Source: DGNJ01 sp002388905 (lineage in GTDB: Bacteria > Pseudomonadota > Gammaproteobacteria > Pseudomonadales > Porticoccaceae). Taken from it: a stretch of DNA of 64,000 bases. The notes under the pieces are model-generated. The model made no database searches and was not told the DNA's origin. It saw only the letters and a program-made list of their open reading frames with translations. Below, one piece after another: positions 31,484 to 40,459 of the stretch. The DNA is taken from NCBI GenBank assembly GCA_036843405.1, contig DAITSJ010000010.1:46080-110079 (forward strand), in the 5' to 3' direction. The position numbers and the translations under genes are program-made. Within the stretch, counting starts at the first letter, position 1, and every line of letters starts with the position of its first letter.

Positions 31484-31529
31484 AGGGGGAGAAGGCAAGC
31501 GTATATCAATGCTCGCCTTACTGCCCCCT
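31484..31529 (-). other. Extended RNA hairpin between tig and clpP
   Basis: On the minus strand an outer stem (AGGGGG with CCCCCT, containing one unpaired G) and an inner stem (AAGGCGAGC with GCTTGCCTT, one G-U pair) enclose a 10-nt loop. No U-run follows, so it is not a standard terminator. It lies 45 bases before the clpP ATG and could be an mRNA-processing or leader structure. Confidence 0.4.
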
Positions 31530-31546
31530 AAAAGTTGTGGGCGGGG

Positions 31547-32887
31547 TCAGGATTCAGTCTCTTCGGTACCTTCCTCGGCTTCCGGTTGAGGATCGGGCTG
31601 AATGGCTTCTTCGTAGGAGCAGGGCTCCTCGCTGACCTGGGCCTTGCCAAGAATATATTCCACCACCTGGTCCTCCAGGACCTGGGACTCGACGCTGTTG
31701 AGCAACTGCTGATTGCTATAATAGTAACGCACTACCTCTTCGGGCTGCTCGTAGGTGGAGGCGAGCTCCTCGACCTGGGCCTTGACCCTGGTGGGGTCGG
31801 TCTGGATTTCAGCGTCCTCCACCACTTTGGCAACAATCAGTCCCAGGGCAACCCGTTTTTCCGCCTGCTCCTTGAACAGTTCATCGGGCAACAGGGATTC
31901 GTCGAAGTCCTGACCGCCCCCGAATTGAGACAGGGTCTGGCGTTTGAGGGCCTGGATTTCACCCTGGACAAGGGATGCCGGCAGCTCGACGTCGTGCCGC
32001 TCCAGCAGTTGATCCATGAGCCGCGTCTTGACCTTGTTTTGAATACCCCGGCGCAATTCCCGCTCCATATTGTTGCGCACCTCCTCGAGGAATTTCTCCT
32101 TGCCGCCCTCGCTGACGCCGAATTTGGCGAAAAAATCGTCGTCGAGTTCCGGCAGCGTTTTCTCCCTGACCTCGTTGACCTTGATGTCAAACTCGACCTG
32201 GGCACCCTTCAGCTCCTCGCTGTGATAATCCTCGGGAAAGGTCAGGGGCACGGTTTTGCTGTCTCCCGCCTTCATACCCACAATCGCGTCCTCGAAGCCC
32301 GGTATCATCTGACCCGAACCCAGTTCAAGGTCCGAGCCCTCGGCCTGGCCGCCCTCGAATTCCTCACCATCCTTGCGCCCGGTGTAGTCGATATTGACCT
32401 GGTCTCCTTCTGCGGCGGCCCGATCCACGGCCACCCATTCGGCCTGCTGGCTGCGCAGCACTTCGACCATTTTTTCCACGTCGGCGTCAGTGACTTCCGC
32501 CACCGGCCGGGCCACCGAGAGAGACGAAAAATCCTGTAGTTCCACCTCCGGATATACCTCGAAGGTAGCCACATACTCCAGGTCCTCGCCGGGTTTGTCG
32601 TGCATGGACTCAATGCTGGGCTGGCCCGCGGGGCGGACTTTTTCCTGGACGATGGCTTCCTGGAAGGTCTGACTTACCACCTCGCCGACCACTTCCTGGC
32701 GAACCCCCTTGCCAAAACGCTGGCGCACCACCTTGAGCGGCACCTTGCCCTTGCGAAAGCCGTCGAGCCGGACATTCCTGGCCGCATCCCGAAGCTTCGC
32801 GGTGACTTTATCTTCAACCTGCTCCGCCGGGATACCGACCTTCATGCGACGCTCGAGACCGGAGGTTGTCTCTATGGAAACCTGCAT
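31547..32887 (-). CDS. tig: Trigger factor, ribosome-associated chaperone
   Basis: 446-aa chaperone that meets nascent chains at the ribosome exit tunnel. The N-terminal ribosome-binding domain has the signature GFRKGKVP. The central FKBP-type PPIase domain (about 150-245) begins near GDQVNIDYTGR and includes FPEDYHSEELKGAQ. The C-terminal helical arms follow, ending in an acidic Glu/Thr-rich tail. It is the first gene of the tig-clpP-clpX-lon series and lies just downstream of a tRNA-Leu gene on the same strand. Confidence 0.96.
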   Translation of the reverse strand: MQVSIETTSGLERRMKVGIPAEQVEDKVTAKLRDAARNVRLDGFRKGKVPLKVVRQRFGKGVRQEVVGEVVSQTFQEAIVQEKVRPAGQPSIESMHDKPGEDLEYVATFEVYPEVELQDFSSLSVARPVAEVTDADVEKMVEVLRSQQAEWVAVDRAAAEGDQVNIDYTGRKDGEEFEGGQAEGSDLELGSGQMIPGFEDAIVGMKAGDSKTVPLTFPEDYHSEELKGAQVEFDIKVNEVREKTLPELDDDFFAKFGVSEGGKEKFLEEVRNNMERELRRGIQNKVKTRLMDQLLERHDVELPASLVQGEIQALKRQTLSQFGGGQDFDESLLPDELFKEQAEKRVALGLIVAKVVEDAEIQTDPTRVKAQVEELASTYEQPEEVVRYYYSNQQLLNSVESQVLEDQVVEYILGKAQVSEEPCSYEEAIQPDPQPEAEEGTEETES

Positions 32888-32935
32888 TGATGTTCCTCAC
32901 CTGTAGGATCTGAAAACGTGAAATAGTGAAATACC

Positions 32936-33020
32936 TGGTGCGAAAGGGGAGACTCGAACTCCCACGGGTTGCCCCACTGGAACCTAAATCCAGCGCGTCT
33001 ACCAGTTCCGCCACTTTCGC
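32936..33020 (-). tRNA. tRNA-Leu (anticodon UAG)
   Basis: 85-nt class II tRNA with encoded CCA. The acceptor stem GCGAAAG pairs with CTTTCGC. The anticodon arm CTGGA-TTTAGGT-TCCAG gives anticodon TAG. A long variable arm and the GTTCGAGTC T-arm are present. It is just upstream of tig on the same strand. Confidence 0.95.
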
Positions 33021-33146
33021 TCTGGCCCGGTACTGCCGGGATTAAAGGGGGGCGATTTTGCCACAGGGGCCCCCGCCGGGCAACCGGACGTTGGCGGCCG
33101 GCGGCCGGGCAGCGGCAACGGGCCACACCGGCCGCCGCGGAGCTTG

Positions 33147-34514
33147 TCAGTCCGGGGCGAGGGGCCGGGCGATAAGCAGCACTGCGGGCTTATCTCCCAG
33201 GGCCGCGACTGCCCCGTCGCCGGCACACCGGGGTAGCAGAAACGCCTGCTCAGGCCCGAACCGACAACCACCGCAAGCCACTGAACCGGTTACCGTCATT
33301 ATCACTTTATAGGTGTCCCGATGCGGCACGGCAAACCGGCATCCGGGCTCAAGAGTCAGACGCTGGACCTCAAAGTCGTCGAAACACACGACCTGTTCGA
33401 GCAGATAGTCGCTGGCCTTCTCGACCGTTACCAGTGGTTCAGGCTCGCGTGTCTCGACCTCCATAAGTGCCACGGCCTCGTCCGTGTCCCAGTGCGACTG
33501 GGTAAGGACCTTCTGGGCGAAGGACAGGATTTTACGTTCATAGACGGGCGTCTGGAATTCCACGGTTCGAACCCCGTGCTGGAGTGCATGGGGAGTAAGG
33601 GTGGGGACCTTGACCACATCCCCCACTTTCAGGGGCAGCAAACGGGTGAAGCCATCCATGGTCGCCCGGGCCGCTTCCTCTTCCCGCCGGAGCGTCGCCG
33701 GCAATCGCGCCGCCCATCGTTTGGTGGTGGCGGCAGGAACCGGGCTATTCAGTTCGATCCCCTCCTCTCTACGGAAATCGTCGAGCCTGGCATCGATCTC
33801 CCGCCGGATTTGTTCGTAACGCCCAACCGCCTCCCGGAATGCCGTTCTGAATGCGGCATCGCTGGCGTACCGGCGGCGCACGGCGGTATCGAACCCGAAC
33901 CGTATCGCCCCACGCCCCTCGGGCCAGGCATCCGGACTCACGTGGGTAACCACGTAGACTTCCCGTTTTTCCCGGTGCAACTCGAAGTAGAGATCGCCAT
34001 AGACCGGCTCGGGAAGGGGATCGAGAATCTTGAGCAGACAGGGCTCCCGACTGCCCGTGTCGAGCAGTTCTGTGGAACCGAGCGCCAACAACCAGGGCAA
34101 CGGCACTGCATGGACCCCGTCGGTGACGAGTGATTGGCCCCTTTCTTCGATGCCCGTGTACCAGATTTCCCGGCCCCAGGGCTTGGCCACCTCGACCGGC
34201 ACCAGCGATAACGCCGAACTCAGATTGATCAACGGCACCGACAGGGACCCGGCCAGGCGACGCAGATCGCCCACGCTTTCGCCCGAACCGGACCACAGCC
34301 GCCGCGCCTCCTCGACCCTGTCACTTATCACCACATAGTGGCTCGGGCGACCGCCAGAGGCGTCCGCAGCCAGGGCCGCAAAAAGCGCCAACACCGGCTT
34401 CCCAGGCAGATAGTACTGGGTGCATTCAAAAATAAAGGAGCGGGACTTCTGGTCGGCAAAATGCGCCCGCAGTTGCTCGGCGGCATCGGGGCTGCAGCTA
34501 AAAGACTGGCTCAC
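33147..34514 (-). CDS. Type I mannose-6-phosphate-isomerase-like cupin protein
   Basis: 455-aa protein. The second half resembles type I phosphomannose isomerases: KPWGREIWYTG, ILDPLPEPVYGDLYFELH, a helical insertion, then KVPTLTPHALQHGVRTVEFQTPVYERK (short parts: VPTLTPHALQHG with the expected zinc His, VEFQTPVYERKIL). A further cupin-like barrel near the C-terminus has YKVIMTVTGSV. The first 100 residues are an extra domain I do not recognise. Translation starts at GTG 34514 with AGGAG upstream. It has no sugar-metabolism neighbours, so the substrate is unknown, and it may not be a true isomerase. Confidence 0.55.
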   Translation of the reverse strand: MSQSFSCSPDAAEQLRAHFADQKSRSFIFECTQYYLPGKPVLALFAALAADASGGRPSHYVVISDRVEEARRLWSGSGESVGDLRRLAGSLSVPLINLSSALSLVPVEVAKPWGREIWYTGIEERGQSLVTDGVHAVPLPWLLALGSTELLDTGSREPCLLKILDPLPEPVYGDLYFELHREKREVYVVTHVSPDAWPEGRGAIRFGFDTAVRRRYASDAAFRTAFREAVGRYEQIRREIDARLDDFRREEGIELNSPVPAATTKRWAARLPATLRREEEAARATMDGFTRLLPLKVGDVVKVPTLTPHALQHGVRTVEFQTPVYERKILSFAQKVLTQSHWDTDEAVALMEVETREPEPLVTVEKASDYLLEQVVCFDDFEVQRLTLEPGCRFAVPHRDTYKVIMTVTGSVACGGCRFGPEQAFLLPRCAGDGAVAALGDKPAVLLIARPLAPD

Positions 34515-34618
34515 GGAAATCTCCTGAAAGGCGACCGGATTTTATCAGAACCACTCTGACCGGCAAAAGCGACGTCATCTGGCGACAGGGGAGTTTTCCA
34601 CCCAATCGACCCTGGCTA

Positions 34619-34649
34619 TTGACGGCCTTCGGTCCGCTGTACCTATAAT
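34619..34649 (+). promoter_or_regulatory. Sigma70 promoter of the acidic lipoprotein gene
   Basis: TTGACG (34619-34624) and a perfect TATAAT (34644-34649) are separated by 19 nt. They lie 37 bases before the start codon of the lipoprotein gene. A TAAGGAG ribosome-binding site lies between promoter and gene. Confidence 0.62.
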
Positions 34650-34685
34650 AGGGTTCCGTGAATAACAAATTAAGGAGTTATCTCC

Positions 34686-35030
34686 ATGATCAATCTGAAA
34701 AAACTGTTTACTTTCCTCTCCATTGCCGCTTTTTCCTTTGTCCTTGCCGCCTGTGGCGAACAGGGTGAGGAAAATGATATGGGCGGAGAACAATCCATGA
34801 TGGAGGAAACCGAGGACGCCGCTTCCGAAGCCTGGCAGGAAACCAAGGAAATGGGCAAGGATGCGGCGGAGTCCGTCGAGGAAGCCTACGATGACACCGC
34901 GGATGCCGTGAAGGATGCCACTACCAAGAGCTCCGCGGAAAAAATGGCCGACGAGGCCGAGGACATGGCCGACGAAGCCGCCGAGAAAACCGAGGAAGCT
35001 GCCGACGACATGGAAGATGCCATGCAATAA
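34686..35030 (+). CDS. Small acidic lipoprotein with helical repeats
   Basis: 114-aa predicted lipoprotein: signal helix and lipobox VLAAC (Cys 22). The mature part is built almost only from Ala, Glu, Asp, Lys and Met, with a recurring pattern (EDAASEAWQETKEMGKDAAES, quoted as EDAASEAW and KDAAES; later ADEAEDMADEAAEKTEEAADD as ADEAEDMADEAAEK). This gives a long amphipathic, strongly acidic helix, as in LEA-like or apolipophorin-like stress lipoproteins. It has its own promoter and a bidirectional terminator shared with fadB. No specific function is known. Confidence 0.78.
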   Translation: MINLKKLFTFLSIAAFSFVLAACGEQGEENDMGGEQSMMEETEDAASEAWQETKEMGKDAAESVEEAYDDTADAVKDATTKSSAEKMADEAEDMADEAAEKTEEAADDMEDAMQ

Positions 35031-35050
35031 CATGGCCGTTTTGCCAACGG

Positions 35051-35080
35051 AAAAGGCCGGAGTCACCTCCGGCCTTTTTT
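35051..35080. terminator. Bidirectional terminator between lipoprotein gene and fadB
   Basis: AAAAGGCCGGAG pairs perfectly with CTCCGGCCTTTT around a TCAC loop. There is a T-run on the plus strand and, from the leading A-run, a T-run on the minus strand, so it serves both convergent genes. Confidence 0.9.
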
Positions 35081-35114
35081 AATATCACCCCTGCAGCGGA
35101 CAGGGGGACATCAA

Positions 35115-37259
35115 TTACCGCGAGTGGTAGTTCTTACCTTCCGATGCCATGCGCCGCATGGATTCCGTAGGCTCGTACAGCTTGCCCAGCTGGGACAGGC
35201 CGTCGGCGAGATCGCAGAACCGCTCGAGACCCACCTCATCCATCCAGCGAAACACACCGCCCCGGAATGAGGGGAAGCCGAGCCCGTAGATCAGGGCCAC
35301 ATCCGCTTCCCGGGGAGACGCCACTACCTGCTCGTCCAGGCACCTGGCCATCTCCGTGGCCATGGGAATCATCATCCGCGCCACGATCTCGTCGCGGTCG
35401 AATTCGCGAACCGGGCTCCGGATACTGTCCAGCAGCCGGTCGGTCTCGGCATCGTCCCGTCGCTGGTGGCGACCATTTTCATCCCGGTCATAACGATAGA
35501 ATCCCACACCGTTTTTCTGGCCGAAACGCTGCTCGTCGTGCATCAGTTGCATGGCGGATTTGAAGTCCAGTTCGAGGCGGTCCGGGAAGCCCCGCGCGAC
35601 CACGTCGGCGGCATGGACAGCCACATCGATACCGATCACATCAAGCAGGTAGGCCGGTCCCATGGGCCAGCCCCACTCCTCCATGACACGGTCAATCTGC
35701 CGGAAATCGGCGCCGTCCCGGATTAAAAGATTGAATCCCGCAAAGTAGGGAAAGAGCGTGCGGTTAACCAGGAAGCCGGGGCAATCCTTGACGACAATGG
35801 GCTTCTTACCCATGGCCAGCGCCTGGGACACCGCCGTCGCCACCGTGGCCTCGCCGGTAGCCGGGCCCTTGACAACTTCAACCAGGGGCATGGCGTGGAC
35901 GGGATTAAAAAAATGCATGCCGCAGAAATTTTCCGGCCGCTTCAGCGCCCCGGCCAGGTCGCCGATCAGGATTGATGAGGTATTGGATGCCAGCACGGTG
36001 GTGTCAGGAACCAGCGCCTCCACTTCCGACAGGACATTTTTTTTGACCTTTTCGTTTTCCACCACCGCCTCGATGATGACATCGCAGTCGGCAATAGCGC
36101 CGTACTCGAGACTCGGGGTAATCCGCGCCAGCACCTTTTCCGCGTCCGCTTCCTTGAGCGCACCGCGCTTGACCCGCTTGCCCAGCAACTGCCGGGCCTC
36201 ATCCATGCCCAGTTCCAGGGATTTCTCGTTGATATCCTTCATCAGCACCGGAATGCCCTTCAGGGCATTCTGGAAGGCAATGCCCCCGCCCATGGTGCCG
36301 GCGCCGAGCACGGCCATGCGCTCTACGGACTTTTGCGCCCGCCCGGCATAATCCCGGGCCACGGATGCCAGGTACTGATCGGCCAGGAACATGCCCACCA
36401 GGGCGCGGCACTGAGGCGTCTGGGACAACTCGTAAAACGCGTCGAATTCCACTTCGAGAGCGCCGTCGCGATCCAACGGGGCCCCCTTCACCATGGCCTC
36501 CAGGGCCTTGTGGGGAGCCGGATGATGATCGGGCGACTTGCCGGCGATTGCCTTCTCCAGGGCCGCTTGCGCCTCTTCCAAACCCTCTGCCGGCATTGGC
36601 GCAAGTTTCGGTGTTCGCTTGCGCTGGTAATCCCCATTGCCGGCGACAATATCGTTGAGCAGTTTCAGGGCCTCAGCCCTGGCGTCTCCGGCTTCCGCCA
36701 CGGCATCCACGAGGCCGACTTCGAGCGCTTTGCCGGCCTTTTCCGGCCGCCCGCTCAATACCCATCCGCCACCGTTTTCGAAGCCCGCGAGCCGGGGTGC
36801 TCGCACGGTTCCGCCCCAGCCGGGCAGTATACCCAGCCCGACTTCCGGGAAGCCTAGCCTGGCGCCGGATTCGGCAACCCGGTAATCGCAGGCCAGACAG
36901 AGTTCGAAGCCTCCGCCCAGGGCAAAGCCGTTGATTGCCGCGACGGTGGGAAACGCCAGATCCTCCAGGCGATTGAAATTGACATTGTTCGGGTGCAGGA
37001 ATCCCCGGACATACTGTTTGTCGCCGGAAAACGCCCGCTCGAATTCAGTAATGTCGGCGCCGGCGATAAAACCCTTTTTCCCGCTCGTCACCAGGAGCCC
37101 GGCAATGCTCTTGCTCGCTTCGAGCACATCCAGGGCTTCCCCCAATTCGGACACCGTTCGGGCGTTAAAAACATTGACGCTCCCGCTTTCGGCGTTGAAC
37201 TGCAGCTCCACGAGACCATCGCCGATGGAATCCAGTTTCAATGTTTTCCCCTGATACAT
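35115..37259 (-). CDS. fadB: Fatty-acid oxidation complex alpha subunit FadB
   Basis: Bifunctional beta-oxidation enzyme: N-terminal enoyl-CoA hydratase/isomerase and C-terminal L-3-hydroxyacyl-CoA dehydrogenase. From ATG 37259 it is 714 aa, starting MYQGKTLKLDSIGDG like E. coli FadB. Hydratase residues are in GGGFELCLACDYR (Glu) and FPEVGLGILPGWGG (Glu). The NAD site is LGAGTMGGGIAF, and the dehydrogenase His is in HFFNPVHAMPLVEVV. The 27-residue upstream extension of the frame is not family-like. The usual partner fadA (thiolase) is absent on either side. Confidence 0.92.
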   Translation of the reverse strand: MYQGKTLKLDSIGDGLVELQFNAESGSVNVFNARTVSELGEALDVLEASKSIAGLLVTSGKKGFIAGADITEFERAFSGDKQYVRGFLHPNNVNFNRLEDLAFPTVAAINGFALGGGFELCLACDYRVAESGARLGFPEVGLGILPGWGGTVRAPRLAGFENGGGWVLSGRPEKAGKALEVGLVDAVAEAGDARAEALKLLNDIVAGNGDYQRKRTPKLAPMPAEGLEEAQAALEKAIAGKSPDHHPAPHKALEAMVKGAPLDRDGALEVEFDAFYELSQTPQCRALVGMFLADQYLASVARDYAGRAQKSVERMAVLGAGTMGGGIAFQNALKGIPVLMKDINEKSLELGMDEARQLLGKRVKRGALKEADAEKVLARITPSLEYGAIADCDVIIEAVVENEKVKKNVLSEVEALVPDTTVLASNTSSILIGDLAGALKRPENFCGMHFFNPVHAMPLVEVVKGPATGEATVATAVSQALAMGKKPIVVKDCPGFLVNRTLFPYFAGFNLLIRDGADFRQIDRVMEEWGWPMGPAYLLDVIGIDVAVHAADVVARGFPDRLELDFKSAMQLMHDEQRFGQKNGVGFYRYDRDENGRHQRRDDAETDRLLDSIRSPVREFDRDEIVARMMIPMATEMARCLDEQVVASPREADVALIYGLGFPSFRGGVFRWMDEVGLERFCDLADGLSQLGKLYEPTESMRRMASEGKNYHSR

Positions 37260-37520
37260 GAGCCTAAACTCCTTATGCTTGCCAATAGGGCAAGTTACCC
37301 GGAAAGTGCCTTTATCGGCAAGGCGGAGGCTCGGGAACAAGGCGTTTTATTGGTGACTCGACAGTCACTGGCCGACTTTGGCAAAAGACACCACGTCGCT
37401 ACGGTAAATTTCAGGAGGCCGAAATAGCCTGGGTCCGGGAACGCAGGTGTGCTTTTTGGTAATTCAGCGAAGCAACAGGAAAATCAAGCGATAATTATTC
37501 TATTAAAAATCAATCAATTA

Positions 37521-37597
<77 letters not shown>

Positions 37598-37725
37598 GAA
37601 GAATGCCCCTTCCGTCGCGACCGTCTGATGCGACCAGTCGCGAACATAGCGAAGTGCAGGCATTTTACGGATTCCCCGGTTAAAAATCCAAACACTGAAG
37701 GGCAATACAGGCGTGTGCGGCCTTT

Positions 37726-39027
37726 CTAGGCCCCCGGCATATCCTTGGGTGTGGCTTCCGCCGGCTCCCGGATTACCTTTTTAACCGATTCGTCCATTTG
37801 CCTCAGTGTCCCGCTGGCGAAATAAAAAACAGCGACGATTACCATCAGCAGTACCGAGGCGACGGCGACCGCCAGGGGGGCGCTGGCTTTTTCCGCCAGT
37901 AAGGCCAGGGGCAATACCCCCAGAGGGGTCAGGCTGAACGACATCATCATGAAAGACGTCATGCGGCCACGGACCGAATCGTCGACCAGTAACTGGATAA
38001 CCGTGTTATTGAGGGTCTGGCATGCGCTGGCGAAACCATTGGCCAACAACAGCGCAACCAGGGCGGGAAGGAAGGACGGACTCTGGGAGAAAAGCAGCAG
38101 GCATGTCCCGAACCCAGCGGCGCAGGCCACCATGATTTTTACCCGGCGGGGGTTTTCCCCCCGCCGGGCGATCCAAAGAGAACCCAGGACACCCCCCATC
38201 CCCGCCGTTGCCAGGAGGATACCGAGCCCCCGCTCGCCAACCTCCCAGACCTCGTCGGCAAAGACCACCAGCAAATTCTGCACCGGCATGGCGAGCATCA
38301 TGGGCATCAGGCCGAACAACAGGCACACCAGCAACTGGCGATGACCGGCAATATAACGAAAGCCCTGGGCTATATCCGCCAGTAGTGCCTTTCGTCCCGA
38401 ATCCCTGGACCGGCTTCGGGGAACCCCAAACATACAAAGGAACGCGCACAGGTATAGCAGGGTGGAAAGTAAATAGGCGCCCTTGACCGTATAAATATCG
38501 ACAACAAACCCCAACAGGGCCGGCCCTACCACCCGGGACAGGTTCATCACACTGCCCGACAGCGCCATAGCGTTGCCGAGACGCCCGGGGCCGACCACGC
38601 TGAATACGATTGCCGTGCGTGCCGGCATGATAAAGGGCACGACAGTGCCCCCCACCGAAGCGGCAACGAGCATGTGCCAGAATTCCAGCCGTTCCAGCCA
38701 CAGGAGACCGAGGATAAAAACCTCGTTGAGAATGATGAGGGATTGCCCGATCATTATCAGGCGCCGCCGTTCCACCCGGTCACACACGGCCCCGGCAAAA
38801 AGGGACACCAGGAACATGGGAACGGCAAAGGCGATATTGATGTAGGCCAGCGACATTTCCCGGTGCGTCAACTGCCATGCCAGCACGGTACGAGTCAGCA
38901 TCTGGCCCTGCATGGCCAGGAAAAAAGCGACATTGCCCCACAGCAGCCAGCGAAAGGCCGGCAACTCCATGGCAGCGAGAGCGGCGGGCCATTGGCGCGT
39001 GTCGGGAGATTGCTTGGGGCTTTGCAT
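37726..39027 (-). CDS. MFS transporter, EntS-like (MFS_3) exporter
   Basis: Inner-membrane carrier of about 433 aa with 12 predicted helices. The layout is of the enterobactin-exporter-like MFS_3 group: FLVSLFAGAVCDRVERRR between helices 2 and 3 (short part GAVCDRVERRRL, the GxxxDRxxRR-type loop), GPALLGFVVDI and ILLATAGMGGVLGSL. The open frame starts at 39096, but ATG 39027 gives a more usual N-terminus. No siderophore genes are nearby, so the cargo is unknown. Confidence 0.82.
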   Translation of the reverse strand: MQSPKQSPDTRQWPAALAAMELPAFRWLLWGNVAFFLAMQGQMLTRTVLAWQLTHREMSLAYINIAFAVPMFLVSLFAGAVCDRVERRRLIMIGQSLIILNEVFILGLLWLERLEFWHMLVAASVGGTVVPFIMPARTAIVFSVVGPGRLGNAMALSGSVMNLSRVVGPALLGFVVDIYTVKGAYLLSTLLYLCAFLCMFGVPRSRSRDSGRKALLADIAQGFRYIAGHRQLLVCLLFGLMPMMLAMPVQNLLVVFADEVWEVGERGLGILLATAGMGGVLGSLWIARRGENPRRVKIMVACAAGFGTCLLLFSQSPSFLPALVALLLANGFASACQTLNNTVIQLLVDDSVRGRMTSFMMMSFSLTPLGVLPLALLAEKASAPLAVAVASVLLMVIVAVFYFASGTLRQMDESVKKVIREPAEATPKDMPGA

Positions 39028-39855
39028 CGGTTGGCGGTTTTCCGGGAAAGTCAGCAGAGACGGTCGCGGCACACAGGCCCGGCATCCTACCATCAATCTG
39101 CCCCCATGGCAGTCTCACAACCGGTCCGCCATGGGGACGGGATCTTGCATGAAACCATTCTTTCAAGCATCCGTTTGCCCCCGATCCAGGGAACAATTGA
39201 GAATCGGATGATCGGGGTGGGTAAGCCGGCAAATTTAACGGCACTGACGGGGGTTCAGTTTGTTAATGACTTTCCGGGTCAAACGGAGAACCTGTTTCCC
39301 TGTGACGGGCACTGGCGGATTCTGCCCTGAAACGAGGGCCTCTTGTTATACTCTTTAGGGTGCGACCAAATGGATCAGGCCGAACCTAGCATACTGACTT
39401 TACTACTTTATGGATCGGTCTTCGGCGGATCGAAAGCCTCCCGGCCGGCGACTGCATAATGGCGGAACCGTTGCAGGCAAATCCCCCGACCCTGCGCCCC
39501 TGGCACAAAACCGGCCCATGGCCGATCAGATACCATGCCTTATTCGGACAGAAGACTCTGGAGCGGCTGCCCGGTGTCGACCTGCCAACACGAAAGAGTC
39601 TTGAACCTGGCAGGGCTTTACAATCAATCAGAACCGATTCAGAAAACTTTTACGTCTCCAACTGTCGGAAACCACGTAACTATCGGGCCGATTTTTGCGA
39701 ATAGATTAACTGAAACCGTCAATCAAAATGGTAAAGATCGATGAACACCGCGATTTGACCATCTTCGATGCTGTCGCTTGTGCCGAGCCAAACCAAGCTG
39801 TGTTCATATCCAATAGCAGCATTAATCAGCAGGCAGGGCGAAACTGACGTTACCC
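39028..39855. other. 828-bp gap: leader of the sigma factor gene
   Basis: No convincing gene was found; short frames here lack ribosome-binding sites and family-like composition. The right third is visibly richer in A/T and holds the ECF-type promoter at 39676-39701, giving a leader of about 145 nt before the sigma factor ATG. Confidence 0.55.
39676..39701 (+). promoter_or_regulatory. ECF-type promoter P1 upstream of the sigma factor gene
   Basis: GTAACT (39676-39681), exactly 16 nt, then CGAA (39698-39701). The preceding CCAC and following TAGA are also shared with P2 at 41123-41148. The pattern is close to the GTAACC-N16-CGAA promoter described for NrsF-controlled SigF-type ECF sigma factors, which suggests autoregulation. 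Confidence 0.75.
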
Positions 39856-40425
39856 ATGAGCAGTGCCGAAGACGAGACGCAGACCGAAACAGAAGAGGCC
39901 CAGTGGTCGCAGTGGATGGTCAACGCCCAGCGGGGTGACGAGGCCAGCTATCGGCGATTGCTAACCAGGCTGGGTACTGTCATCGAGAACTACGTGCGAA
40001 GCCGCCTGGGTCCCATCGGTTTCGAGGAGGATATCGTGCAGGAAAGTCTACTGGCCATACACAAAGCCCGTCATACTTACAATCCGGCCAGACCTTTCCG
40101 ACCCTGGATGTTTGCGATTGTCCGCCACAAAAGTGTCGATATGCTGCGACGACAAAGCCGGCAGGCACCCCCTTACGACAAATATGCAGAGGAAGCCACA
40201 GAGCAAAATCGTCTTACGGAACCGGGTGCAGACGCACTCATTGAGAGCGAACAATTGTTTTCCGGGATGGGAGCAACGTCGCGCCAGGCATTGGTTCTCA
40301 CTAAGGTAATGGGGCTGACAATGGCGGAGGCGGCCACAAAACTCAATATCTCCGAATCTGCCATGAAAGTCCGTGTTCATCGTGCACTTCATGAACTGCG
40401 CAGGCATCTGGAGACGATGCGGTGA
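39856..40425 (+). CDS. ECF-family RNA polymerase sigma factor
   Basis: 189-aa extracytoplasmic-function sigma factor. Region 2 includes FEEDIVQESLLAIHKARHTY and RPWMFAIVRHKSVDMLRRQ (-10 recognition). Region 4 includes LTKVMGLTMAEAATKLNISESAMKVRVHRAL (short parts: GLTMAEAATKLN, SAMKVRVHRALHELRR), the -35-binding helix-turn-helix. The acidic N-terminal 30 residues are extra. The next gene encodes a DUF1109/NrsF-type membrane protein, the known anti-sigma partner of ECF16/SigF-like factors. The matching promoters upstream of this gene and of the secreted-protein operon imply those are its targets. Confidence 0.92.
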   Translation: MSSAEDETQTETEEAQWSQWMVNAQRGDEASYRRLLTRLGTVIENYVRSRLGPIGFEEDIVQESLLAIHKARHTYNPARPFRPWMFAIVRHKSVDMLRRQSRQAPPYDKYAEEATEQNRLTEPGADALIESEQLFSGMGATSRQALVLTKVMGLTMAEAATKLNISESAMKVRVHRALHELRRHLETMR

Positions 40426-40459
40426 TCTTCACCACGACAGGACAGAGGTTGCGTCGCTG

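Noticed and set aside
39410..39744. Three short overlapping frames upstream of the sigma gene
   Set aside because: They run in different phases through the promoter region, lack ribosome-binding sites and resemble nothing.
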